DNA of 34,346 nt, taken from assembly GCF_900101475.1 (NCBI RefSeq), contig NZ_FMZV01000027.1, positions 1 through 34,346 on the forward strand. The letters run 5' to 3'. A model generated the notes under the pieces. The model was not told where the DNA came from. It saw only the letters and a program-made list of their open reading frames with translations, and searched no databases. Positions 1-7,442 of the stretch are shown piece by piece. The stretch is from Ruegeria marina. GTDB lineage: Bacteria; Pseudomonadota; Alphaproteobacteria; Rhodobacterales; Rhodobacteraceae. Within the stretch, counting starts at the first letter, position 1; the number at the start of each line of letters is the position of its first letter. A program made the translations under genes and the position numbers.

Positions 1-1394
1 CCCTGCAGGTCGTCGTTGCCGTTCACCGCGAACAGGAAGTCATTGCCGGCGTTGCCCACCAGCACGTTGGCCGCGCTGTCGCCGGTGAGCGTGTCGTTGC
101 CCGATCCGCCGGTGATGTTCTCGAAGCCCGAGATCGTGTCGCCCTCGGCCTCGCCGCCGCTCGCGGTGTTGTTCCACAAGCGGACCGCGATCCCGGTGGT
201 GTCGTAGAGGTAGCTGACCGTATCGTTGCCCGCGTCGCCCGACATCTGGTCGCCGCCGGTGCCGCCCAAAAGGATGTCGTCGTCCGCCCCGCCCGACAGC
301 GTGTCGTCATTCGCACCGCCGTAGAGCGAGTCATTGCCGGCGCCGCCCTGCAGGTCGTCGTTGCCGTCGTTGCCGCGAAGCGTGTTGGCGAAATCGTTGC
401 CCGTGACAGAGTCGTTCCCGGACCCCCCCGTGGCATTCTCGATGACCGCACCATTCGCGATGGTGAAGCCGCCGTAGATCCCCGGTACACGGCTGAGCAT
501 GCCGCCCGCCCCCATCCCATCCGCAAGGTCGAGCGTGGCCGAGCGCAGATCGAGGATGGCCCCCGCCGAGCCGTCGTGGCGGATTTCGTCAGTTCCTCCC
601 GCATCCCAAATCGCCGAGAAATAGGTGCCTGTCTGGTTGACCGTGGGCAGCACATAGACGTCGTTGCCTGTCGCTGTGGTCATGTTCGCACCATACAGCA
701 CCTGCAGCATCGCGACGTCGAACGCACCCATGGTTGTGAAGCCATGGTCTCGGGTTGCATCGGTCAGGTTGTTGCTGGTGGTGGGCACGCCATTGGCATC
801 GACCTGATTGATGTCGCTGTAGCTCATCACCGTGTAAACGTTCTGGTTCAGCGCGAAATCGCCGGTGTTTGCTGAGTTGAAATTCACACCCGGAAAGCTG
901 GCAGCACCGTCGAAGGGATGTGACAGTCCCATGTTGTGCAGCAATTCGTGGATCACGGTGATGTAGTCGTAGCCGCCGGGCTCCAGCCCGTTGGACGATC
1001 CCGGACCGGCCGTGGTGACATATCGTTCGTTGAGGAATACCCCGTCGCCGCCGACCCCGTAGGAATAGCCAAGGTAAGCGGTAGTATTGTAGTACCAGTA
1101 GTCGATGTCGGCGCCGTCGGTGCCGTTCACCGTGTCGGGCACCTCGGTGAAGGTGACGTTTGCCACCGCTTCGATGTCCGAATGGGCGCGATAAATCGCA
1201 TCGGTGAGGGCCGTGGTCCAGGTGCCGACTGTGGTCCCGTCCGGATTGTCGTCACCCATGTTCATCGTGAAGGTGAGGGTGTTGCTGTCCCAGACTTCAT
1301 AGCCGGTCAATTCCGTAAACGCCAACCCCAGCAGGAACGAGTTGGCCTGAATCGCGCTCGTCGTCGCGGCGTCTGTCGCGGTAAGATTTGCCAT
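1..1394 (-). CDS. Serralysin-like M10 metalloprotease with RTX repeats (3' end outside window)
   Basis: The frame is open from an ATG at 1394 to the left edge, so the C-terminus is missing. A zinc-binding HExxHxxGxxH motif (HELLHNMGLSHP) sits at residues 149-160, with H149, H153 and H159 as ligands and E150 catalytic. It is followed by the Met-turn VMSYSD around M190, so this is a metzincin of the serralysin/M10 group. From about residue 335 glycine/aspartate-rich nonapeptides such as GGSGNDSVTG and GGAGNDSLYG repeat; these are calcium-binding RTX beta-roll units. There is no N-terminal signal peptide, as expected for a type I secreted protein with a C-terminal signal. GGAG lies before the ATG. 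Inference: a calcium-dependent extracellular protease. No type I transporter genes are present in the window, so its exporter must be elsewhere. Confidence 0.9.
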   Translation of the reverse strand, partial: MANLTATDAATTSAIQANSFLLGLAFTELTGYEVWDSNTLTFTMNMGDDNPDGTTVGTWTTALTDAIYRAHSDIEAVANVTFTEVPDTVNGTDGADIDYWYYNTTAYLGYSYGVGGDGVFLNERYVTTAGPGSSNGLEPGGYDYITVIHELLHNMGLSHPFDGAASFPGVNFNSANTGDFALNQNVYTVMSYSDINQVDANGVPTTSNNLTDATRDHGFTTMGAFDVAMLQVLYGANMTTATGNDVYVLPTVNQTGTYFSAIWDAGGTDEIRHDGSAGAILDLRSATLDLADGMGAGGMLSRVPGIYGGFTIANGAVIENATGGSGNDSVTGNDFANTLRGNDGNDDLQGGAGNDSLYGGANDDTLSGGADDDILLGGTGGDQMSGDAGNDTVSYLYDTTGIAVRLWNNTASGGEAEGDTISGFENITGGSGNDTLTGDSAANVLVGNAGNDFLFAVNGNDDLQ

Positions 1395-1522
1395 TCCAAT
1401 TCTCCGAGTAGCTCTGAGGTTGTAAATCAATCAATTGTTAATGATGCTATCGCCACTCATCAGCCCGGCCAAGGTTTTTTCAGATAGCAACGGATCGAGA
1501 CGGGCAGGGTGGTCTCATGGCC

Positions 1523-1835
1523 TTAGGTCATGACGAAACGCGACCCGTTCAAGACCCGCCACAGCCGCCCGGATGTATCCGCCTTTCGGTCATGATGTGA
1601 TTTTCGCTCTCGTTGCCGAACGTTGAGGTTCTGCTGCACGCTGTCGCCGTTCTGCCAGTTGGTTTTGGCCGTGCAGGTTTCGGCAAGGTCGCGCAGGCCC
1701 TCGATTTCGTTCCGTGACACGGCGGCGCCGTCCGCCTGAGTGTAGGTGGGCAATTCGTAATTGTGCGACAGGCAGAGGGTGGCATTCGCAGAAAACCTGC
1801 CCTGTGCTCGGCGATCAGGGTCGCACAGGGCGGAC
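1523..1835 (-). pseudogene. Unrecognised coding remnant
   Basis: On the minus strand a frame of about 100 codons ends at 1523 and has protein-like composition (for example LSHNYELPTYTQADGAAVSR), but no convincing start or ribosome site. Just upstream a second frame (PAQDFSMRDDGSVGHELTV, about 1830-1885) runs into a stop where the first begins, which suggests a frameshift near 1830. I do not recognise a family. Read as the tail of a decayed gene; it could also be chance open frame. Confidence 0.25.
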
Positions 1836-1936
1836 CGTCAGCTCATGGCCGACGGACCCATCGTCGCGCATGGAGAAATCCTGTGCCGGGATCGCGGCGC
1901 AGGATATGCTTTTGAGTTACCTTCTACGGACGGCTG

Positions 1937-2116
1937 ATGGCGGGGTGCTCGTTGGCCAGGTGGCGCTTCCACTGCGCTTCGGGCAGGTTGCGCCTGACCT
2001 TCATCGTCTGCGACCCATGGAACGTCGCGCGCTTGCAGTAGAAGGCCAAACCGGAGCCTTCCACAAATGTCGGCGCCCGCGCCGATCCTGATGTCGGACA
2101 AGCTTTGAACGCATGG
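1937..2116 (-). pseudogene. Unrecognised coding remnant, C-terminal fragment
   Basis: A minus-strand frame with no start codon ends at the TAG at 1937-1939. Its last 40 or so residues look protein-like (FYCKRATFHGSQTMKVRRNL, then a W/H-rich tail ending HPAISRP). The reading is blocked upstream by a stop near 2117. No family is recognised. Lying next to the remnant at 1523-1835, it makes the 1.4-2.1 kb interval look like a graveyard of small genes. Low certainty. Confidence 0.22.
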
Positions 2117-2159
2117 TCCGAACGTGAAACGGCCGCAAGGGGTTATCGCATGGCCCTCG

Positions 2160-2897
2160 TCAGGAAGTCGGGACAAAAAGGATCGGGCAGCGGGCGTTTT
2201 CAGCAACTTCTTGGGTTGGGGAGATGCCCAGCAGTTTTTCGAACCATGATCGGTCGACGGCACCAAGGACAATCAGGTCGGCTTCGCGTTCGCTTGCGAA
2301 CCTGGTGATCTCTGTTGATGGCTCACCATGGACAACCACGTCGTCCCCCGGCTGATCCTTTCCCAGTCTGTGCCGGATGTCGCTGGCGATCTCTGAACGT
2401 CTGGCGCGCTCCTGATCGAGACGCTGCTGATCCACATGCAGAGCCATATGCGGAATTGCCATCGTGGGAGCCGCCGCTCCCGCTATCAGCCCTCCGGTTG
2501 GTTCGATGACATTGATGACATGTACCTTTACATGGCTGCCTTGTCCCTTGCCGCCGACGGTGGATGCCATATCGAAACCGGCCTGAGCAACCATCTCATC
2601 CATTTCCGTGTCGCCATTCAGAGCCACGACAATCGTCTGAAATCGAGCTTTCTTTGACGAGCTTGTCGACGCGAGCAATTTTTCGCGTGTGGCCTTGATT
2701 TCTTTTAGCGATGGCGGTCGTTCGCCTCCGGTCATTCCTTCTTCGGTCGCTGTCGCCATAAGCTCTGCGTTCAGGGCCATGGAGTCCAGGACGCGTTGTT
2801 TCTCATCGGTCGTCAGTTTGGCATCGTGGGCAACGGCCTCTGCGTCCCGATAGTATTTTTGCGGGTGGACTATTCGTTCTTCTGCGTACTTGGACAT
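2160..2897 (-). CDS. Universal stress protein with an extra N-terminal domain
   Basis: 245 residues from the ATG at 2897, chosen because GGAG lies just upstream; a longer in-frame start at 2978 has no support. Residues ~84-245 form a Usp fold: beta strand FQTIVVALNG, then HVINVI, and the C-terminal EADLIVLGAVDRSWFEKLLG followed by CPILFVP. The usual GxxG nucleotide-binding signature is altered (GAVD), so ATP binding is doubtful. Residues 1-75 are a separate helical segment with a DxxLTxDEKxxxLxxxxxxxELxATATEEGM pattern. It resembles small stand-alone proteobacterial proteins of about 100 residues with no assigned role. I infer a fusion of the two. It is monocistronic, with no partner on the same strand within 380 bp upstream. 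Confidence 0.85.
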   Translation of the reverse strand: MSKYAEERIVHPQKYYRDAEAVAHDAKLTTDEKQRVLDSMALNAELMATATEEGMTGGERPPSLKEIKATREKLLASTSSSKKARFQTIVVALNGDTEMDEMVAQAGFDMASTVGGKGQGSHVKVHVINVIEPTGGLIAGAAAPTMAIPHMALHVDQQRLDQERARRSEIASDIRHRLGKDQPGDDVVVHGEPSTEITRFASEREADLIVLGAVDRSWFEKLLGISPTQEVAENARCPILFVPTS

Positions 2898-3278
2898 ATC
2901 GGTCTCCGGATTTCGTGAGGCGCGGCGCCCGGCACAGGCGCGCGGCGGTCGAGTGCAATGAAGCTGGTGGGGCTGCAAGTGGCCGGCATTTGAACGTCAT
3001 GCGCGCGGAGAGATGATTATCGGACCGATCTCATGTTGTTACTTTACATGAAAACCCGATAAATTACAAGGATTTGCCAGCCAGAGAGTGTTGCCATGGG
3101 CCTACGGAACTCATGCGGGCGATTGTCGACCTCCGCTATACGGGTCAGAACAGGGTAAACGCTTGCTCGTATCCAGCCGGAATTTATCGCGGAAGGATCG
3201 CAGGAATCGAAACACGTCCGGCGGTCCAATGGCATGGGCGCCGTCTGACCCGGATAATGTATCTCCGCCGGGTTCCGG
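2898..3278 (-). other. Intergenic region, no gene seen
   Basis: About 380 bp between two minus-strand genes. Open frames here on both strands are arginine/serine-rich and lack ribosome sites. An AT-richer patch at 3025-3075 could hold the promoter of the Usp gene, but I cannot assign -35/-10 boxes with confidence. No FNR-type TTGAT-N4-ATCAA box was found. Confidence 0.4.
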
Positions 3279-3581
3279 TCAGGAACTCAGGAGCTTCTTT
3301 CGGGACGCATAATCGTCAGCATCGATTTCGCCGCGAGCAAAACGCATGTCGAGCTCTGCAAGTGCGCTCGTGTTTCCACGTTGGGCCGGATGACTGTCGA
3401 AACGACCCACGAGCCAGATCACGCCTGCAACCACGAGACCGAGTACGATCAGCCAGAGAACGGGGCCAAAGATCATTCCGTAACCATGACCGTGGCCCCA
3501 TCCCATCATGTGGCCATATTCTTCAGGATCAGCCATCGCAGGAGTGGCGAGTGTCGCCACCACGAGAGCAAGTCGCTGCAT
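3279..3581 (-). CDS. Small exported/membrane SHOCT-domain protein
   Basis: 100 residues. A signal peptide or first membrane segment (residues 1-18, ending ATPAMA) is followed by a His/Gly/Met-rich stretch (GHMMGWGHGHGYGM, about 23-36). A strong membrane segment follows (about 38-60, WLIVLGLVVAGVIWLVG). The C-terminal 30 residues match the SHOCT pattern (LxELDxRFARGEIDxDDYxxRKKLL). A clear GGAGG precedes the ATG. The His/Met-rich periplasmic stretch would suit metal binding (copper is a common context for such proteins), but this is inference. The gene stands alone, between the Usp gene and the divergent two-component pair. Confidence 0.85.
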   Translation of the reverse strand: MQRLALVVATLATPAMADPEEYGHMMGWGHGHGYGMIFGPVLWLIVLGLVVAGVIWLVGRFDSHPAQRGNTSALAELDMRFARGEIDADDYASRKKLLSS

Positions 3582-3834
3582 GGTAACCTCCGTGTGTTAT
3601 GTGGTCGTCTGAACACTAGACCCCTCGTGGAGGATCGGCATTGACATGGCGCAAGCCGTTCTTTCGCAAAACAAGGTGAACTGCCGCTGGATTTGCGTAC
3701 GCCTTGCGGCCCAACTGTGAGGCGAGGAGGCCGACAGCACTGCCACACGTAGTCAGCAAGGTGACTGGTGATCGTCAACCTCGTCCCGATCGGCCTCTGT
3801 AGTCCTACGGATTTCAATACCCCGACTTTAGCTT
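3582..3834. other. Divergent intergenic region between the SHOCT gene and the two-component system
   Basis: About 250 bp carrying the start signals of both divergent genes. It contains the palindrome at 3797-3810, listed separately. A TTGACA at 3641-3646 on the plus strand could be a -35 box, but no good -10 follows. No RNA gene or ORF is supported here. Confidence 0.4.
3797..3810. promoter_or_regulatory. Candidate operator, CTGTAG-N2-CTACGG
   Basis: Near-palindrome with 6-bp arms (one mismatch), 25 bp before the first possible kinase start. The same motif in perfect form (CCGTAG-TT-CTACGG) occurs at 6039-6052, before the HbpS-like gene. Recurrence at both ends of the kinase/regulator pair suggests the binding site of its FixJ/LuxR-type regulator. 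This is inference from position and symmetry only. Confidence 0.45.
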
Positions 3835-5439
3835 ATGCTCGGAGAGGAATTGGGGCGCGCCCACGAGATCACACGCATCGGAACGGCAAACGTGCAGAGT
3901 AGGACAGATTTGGCCAAAGGAACGAGGCGCTGGACACCGCTCCGCGCAGTCAGATGGTTGCTCGTTGTTGGCCTTGCCTTGACTGCAATTGCGGTTCTGG
4001 AACGCAACGCACGTCTCGCCGACCTGACGGCCGAGAGCGAGCGGCTTCACGCGGTCGCCTCGCAGCGCGTCGACCAGCATGATGCGCACCTGACGGCCCT
4101 GTCGGCGATCGCAGTGGCCGGCGCCGAGCAGCGTCCCGACCTCTTTCACGAGGTCGCTGGCGCAATCATGCGATTCTATCCCCGCATCGTCGGCATATCG
4201 CTTGTGCCGCTCGACGGACAGCACGGCGGGCTTGAGATCGGTATTCGCGAGGCAGAGCTTCGTGATCTCATTCGGGATGCGGCCGGACGTTCGACCGGCG
4301 CCCCGGTTCTGGTGCGATATCCGTCCGACCGCCCGGCCTATCTGATCGTGAAGCGGAGCCCCAACACCGAGTCCGCACGATACGGGCTTGCCCTCGTGAT
4401 CGATGCCGCGGCCCTGCTTGACGGCGATTCCGCGTATTGGACGCGACCGGAGGTGGCGCGGTGGCTGGCGCTGCCCGATGGAACACTGCTTGTCGCTGCG
4501 GTCGGGGACGGGTTCATGCCTCAATTCACCCGCGCGCTCTCGAGTGGAACCCAACCACTCAGGTTGCAAACAGCGATCCGAATGACAGTATCTGACGTAT
4601 TGCCGCCTGGCCGGGTGGCCCTCGTCCTTGCCGCGATCGTGCTTGGTGCCCTGACCTTGCGCGCTATCGGTCGGCAACGCGCCAAGGTGCGCGCAGCAGA
4701 AGCGCGGGCCGAACTGAGCGGTCTCGAAACCCGTCTCAGTCACGCTTCCCGGGTGAATGCACTTGGAGAAATGGCAAGTGGCATGGCGCACGAACTGACC
4801 CAGCCTCTGACGGCAATCCTGGCGCAGGCGCAGGCAGCACGGCGCCTTGCGGCGCGGGGCGAGACAGAGCGCGTCGCGGGCATCCTCGAGGAAGTGGTCG
4901 GACAGACGCGTCGAGCATCCGCGATACTTGAACGCCTGCGGACCTGGACCCGACCCCGGGAACGAGATCCGGAACCTGTAGACCTGCGAGAGTGTATCCA
5001 TGTGGCCCAAACACTGCTTGCGGGACAAGCCGCGGAACTAGACGCCCGCCTCGACGTGACGGTGCCATCGACGCCGCTGTTGGTGGACGGGGATCGTGTG
5101 GAACTCGAGCAGGTTCTCTTCAATCTGATCCGGAACGCCCTCGATGCTGTTGCCGAGAGTGCGGGGGCGCGCGAGGTTGCTGTTGAAGCGTCTCTGGCCG
5201 GAGACTTGGCGGTGATCGATGTCAGCGACACCGGACCCGGCATCCGGCCGGATGTGCGGGACCGGTTGTTCACGCCCTTTGTGACAACCCGGGAAAACGG
5301 GACCGGCCTCGGCCTTGCGCTCAGCCACCGGCTTGTCGAGCGGGCGGGCGGAGATCTTGCGGTGGTCGAAACCCGCGAGGGTGCGCGCTTCAGGATCAGC
5401 CTGCCGCTGGCCCGTGTTGCGCGGGAGGCAGCCGAATGA
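3835..5439 (+). CDS. Membrane sensor histidine kinase
   Basis: About 534 residues from the ATG at 3835. The start is uncertain: no good ribosome site precedes 3835, and in-frame alternatives exist at 3850 (TTG), 3892 (GTG) and 3910-3912 (TTG). Two membrane segments (about 39-55 and 260-278) bracket a ~200-residue extracytoplasmic sensor domain that I do not recognise. The cytoplasmic part has the H-box GEMASGMAHELTQPL (H319), the N-box NLIRNALDA (N434), G1 DTGPGI, F-box LFTPF and G2 GTGLGLAL, a complete HisKA/HATPase core. The HELTQPL form is typical of FixL-like kinases. The gene overlaps its response regulator by 4 bp (ATGA), so they form a cognate pair. The next genes encode exported proteins, one HbpS-like, which could act as an accessory sensor for the external domain. 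Confidence 0.9.
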   Translation: MLGEELGRAHEITRIGTANVQSRTDLAKGTRRWTPLRAVRWLLVVGLALTAIAVLERNARLADLTAESERLHAVASQRVDQHDAHLTALSAIAVAGAEQRPDLFHEVAGAIMRFYPRIVGISLVPLDGQHGGLEIGIREAELRDLIRDAAGRSTGAPVLVRYPSDRPAYLIVKRSPNTESARYGLALVIDAAALLDGDSAYWTRPEVARWLALPDGTLLVAAVGDGFMPQFTRALSSGTQPLRLQTAIRMTVSDVLPPGRVALVLAAIVLGALTLRAIGRQRAKVRAAEARAELSGLETRLSHASRVNALGEMASGMAHELTQPLTAILAQAQAARRLAARGETERVAGILEEVVGQTRRASAILERLRTWTRPRERDPEPVDLRECIHVAQTLLAGQAAELDARLDVTVPSTPLLVDGDRVELEQVLFNLIRNALDAVAESAGAREVAVEASLAGDLAVIDVSDTGPGIRPDVRDRLFTPFVTTRENGTGLGLALSHRLVERAGGDLAVVETREGARFRISLPLARVAREAAE

Positions 5440-6044
5440 GCGCGCCGGTCTATCTCGTCGATGACGATGCGGCGGTCCGCGATGCGCTCTCGCTTCTTCT
5501 CTCGACAGTGGGGATCGATGCCAGGGCCTTCCCCGGCCCCGAGGATTTCCTTTTGGCTCTCCCGAGGCTGGACCCGGGCTGCCTGATCCTCGATATCCGG
5601 ATGCCTGCGATCTCGGGGTTGAAGCTTCAGGAACGCCTGAACGCGCGTGGCCTGACCTGGCCGACAGTGGTGATTTCGGGACATGGCGATATCGAGGCCT
5701 GTCGCAAGGCGTTCCGCAATGGCGCTATCGACTTCCTGTCGAAACCGGTGGACGAACAGGACCTCATCGACGCCATACAGAGGGGACAGGCAGCACTCGA
5801 CCGGGCCGCCGCTGCAGACGCCGCGCGCAGGGAAACCATGGCGCTGATTGGCGGGTTGACGCCGCGCGAGCGCGAAGTGCTGTCGCTCGTGGCGCGCGGG
5901 TTCGCGACCCGGGACATTGCCGGAGCGCTCGACGTCTCGCCACGGACCGTGGAAAGCCATCGCGCGGCGATCGGGGCAAAGCTCGGAACAACCTCGCCGG
6001 CCGAGATGACACGTCTCTGGATCGAAGCCGAGAGCGCTCCGTAG
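5436..6044 (+). CDS. FixJ-family response regulator
   Basis: 202 residues. The N-terminal receiver has the acidic pocket D10/D11, phospho-acceptor D53 (CLILDIRMP) and the switch lysine K103 (LSKPVDE). The C-terminal LuxR-type HTH spans about 138-195 (LTPREREVLSLVARGF, then SPRTVESHRAAIGAKLG). The start overlaps the kinase stop by 4 bp, implying translational coupling. Family knowledge: FixJ-type regulators dimerise on phosphorylation and bind short inverted repeats. The perfect palindrome at 6039-6052 overlaps this gene's own stop codon and lies before the HbpS-like gene, making it a plausible target. Confidence 0.93.
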   Translation: MSAPVYLVDDDAAVRDALSLLLSTVGIDARAFPGPEDFLLALPRLDPGCLILDIRMPAISGLKLQERLNARGLTWPTVVISGHGDIEACRKAFRNGAIDFLSKPVDEQDLIDAIQRGQAALDRAAAADAARRETMALIGGLTPREREVLSLVARGFATRDIAGALDVSPRTVESHRAAIGAKLGTTSPAEMTRLWIEAESAP

Positions 6045-6052
6045 TTCTACGG
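6039..6052. promoter_or_regulatory. Candidate operator, perfect palindrome CCGTAG-TT-CTACGG
   Basis: 6-bp perfect inverted repeat with a 2-bp centre, overlapping the stop codon of the response regulator and 82 bp before the start of the HbpS-like gene. A half-site-like GGTCTACG follows near 6064. It matches 3797-3810 at all but a few positions. Likely the binding site of the regulator encoded at 5436-6044, driving the downstream exported proteins; untested. Confidence 0.5.
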
Positions 6053-6133
6053 AACTGTCGGGCCGGTCTACGAATGGGGCAGGGGGCGGCGATGGCGTAC
6101 ATGTCTTCCTGTGACCAGCAAAGGAGAACCGAC

Positions 6134-6616
6134 ATGCTCAGAACAACTGCTCTTCTCGCCGCCCTTGCCACCCCTGTGGCAGCGGTGGCGCAGGATCTGC
6201 CGACCAGTCCCTATCTGCCACTCGCCATGGCAAGTGACGCCGCTAACGCAGCCCTCGCTGCCTGTGCCGCCGAAGGCCACAACGTCAGCGTCGCGATCGT
6301 CGCCCGCGACGGCAACACCAAGGTGCTTCTGAAAGCCGACAATTCCGGCCCCCACACAGCATCGAGCGCCACGGGCAAGGCGTTCACCTCGGCCGGTCTC
6401 GGCCGGGATACCGCCGGGCTTGCCGAATTCATCTCCGGCAACATGCAGAACGATGGCCTGCGGGACATGGATGAGCGCCTGGTGATCCAGGCCGGCGGCC
6501 TGCCGATCCGGATCGGTGGCGCGCTGGTGGGCGGCATCGGCGTCGGCGGCGCACCGTCTGGTGCGATCGACGCGGATTGCGCCCGTGCCGGTCTAGACGC
6601 GATCGGCGCCGAATAA
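6134..6616 (+). CDS. Exported GlcG/HbpS-family (DUF336) haem-binding-like protein
   Basis: 160 residues from the ATG at 6134, chosen because AAGGAGA lies immediately upstream and a signal peptide begins there (MLRTTALLAALATPVAAVAQ, cleavage after about residue 20). The mature part follows the GlcG/HbpS pattern: LAMASDAANAALAACAAEGH, VAIVARDGNTKVLLKAD, HTASSATGKAFTSA, and the C-terminal glycine-rich GGLPIRIGGALVGGIGVGGAP. Family knowledge: HbpS of Streptomyces is an extracellular haem-binding octamer that modulates the SenS/SenR two-component system. Here the gene directly follows a two-component pair, so an analogous accessory sensor role is possible. A GC-rich hairpin at 6630-6646 separates it from the ankyrin gene. 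Confidence 0.88.
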   Translation: MLRTTALLAALATPVAAVAQDLPTSPYLPLAMASDAANAALAACAAEGHNVSVAIVARDGNTKVLLKADNSGPHTASSATGKAFTSAGLGRDTAGLAEFISGNMQNDGLRDMDERLVIQAGGLPIRIGGALVGGIGVGGAPSGAIDADCARAGLDAIGAE

Positions 6617-6629
6617 GACAAGACGGGGG

Positions 6630-6654
6630 GCGCGCGACGGGCGCGCGGCCTCTT
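6630..6654 (+). terminator. Weak GC-rich hairpin after the HbpS-like gene
   Basis: GCGCGC at 6630-6635 pairs with GCGCGC at 6641-6646 around a GACGG loop, followed by GGCCTCTTT. Only three T residues follow, so at most a weak terminator or a stability element before the ankyrin gene. Confidence 0.25.
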
Positions 6655-6683
6655 TAAACGAACGCCTCAAGAAAGGTAGACCC

Positions 6684-7358
6684 ATGCGCCGCCTTCCTCT
6701 GATTGCCCTTCTCCTCGGACTTGCCGGTCCGGTCTGGGCGCAAACCGCCCCCTCGGCACGCGAAGTCGCGGCCTATGACGGTCTTTTCCGGGCCGCGCAC
6801 GAGGGCGACGTGGCCGAGATCGAGCGACTTGCCGCGGAAGGAGCCGAAATCAATGCACGCGATTCCAAGGGGCGGACACCTCTGCACGTGGCCGCCTTTG
6901 CTTCGCAGGACGACGCGCTCCGCGCGCTGGCCGAGGCCGGTGCGGACATGAACGCACTCGAGCATCGGGCCTATGATGTCGTGACCATCGCCGCGGTAGC
7001 GGACGATCCCGAACTTATGTCCCTCGCCATCGTTCAGGGCAACGATCCCGGTCTCGTGACCAGCCCCTATCTTGGTACAGCGCTGATCGCGGCAGCCCAT
7101 CTTGGTCATGTCGAAGTGGTGCGGCGCCTGATCGAAGCAGGCGCACCGCTCGATCACATCAACAACCTGCACTGGACGGCAGTGATGGAAGCGGTGGTGC
7201 TGGGCGACGGCGGCGCTGATCATCAGGCCGTGCTGGACGCGCTGTTGTCCGCCGGGGCCGACCGATCGATCGCCGACAGGGATGGCGTTACGCCGCTTCG
7301 GCATGCCGAGGCGCGCGGGTTCACCGAGATGGTCCAACGTCTGCAAGCAGAGGACTGA
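6684..7358 (+). CDS. Exported ankyrin-repeat protein
   Basis: 224 residues with a signal peptide (MRRLPLIALLLGLAGPVWAQ). About five ankyrin repeats follow: LFRAAHEGDVAEIERLAAEG, then GRTPLHVAAFASQDDALRAL, a diverged third unit (YDVVTIAAVADDPELMSLAI), GTALIAAAHLGHVEVVRRLI, and a last unit DGVTPLRHAEARGFTEMVQR. Ankyrin repeats mediate protein-protein contacts; a periplasmic location is implied by the signal peptide. AAAGG lies before the ATG. It lies 67 bp downstream of the HbpS-like gene on the same strand, so the two are probably co-expressed. Partner unknown. Confidence 0.9.
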   Translation: MRRLPLIALLLGLAGPVWAQTAPSAREVAAYDGLFRAAHEGDVAEIERLAAEGAEINARDSKGRTPLHVAAFASQDDALRALAEAGADMNALEHRAYDVVTIAAVADDPELMSLAIVQGNDPGLVTSPYLGTALIAAAHLGHVEVVRRLIEAGAPLDHINNLHWTAVMEAVVLGDGGADHQAVLDALLSAGADRSIADRDGVTPLRHAEARGFTEMVQRLQAED

Positions 7359-7442
7359 CCCGGCCGCCTCGGAACGTGCCGCAAGCCTGTTGCACCTTCG
7401 CCATGAATGCACGTCTGTATATCGACTTGCCCGAAGGACGCG

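Noticed and set aside
23-655. Minus-strand 210-codon frame in the RTX region
   Set aside because: It is out of phase with the RTX protein, whose GGxGxD repeats are clear in the correct frame. Composition (Arg/Thr/Ala) reflects the repeats read in the wrong phase.
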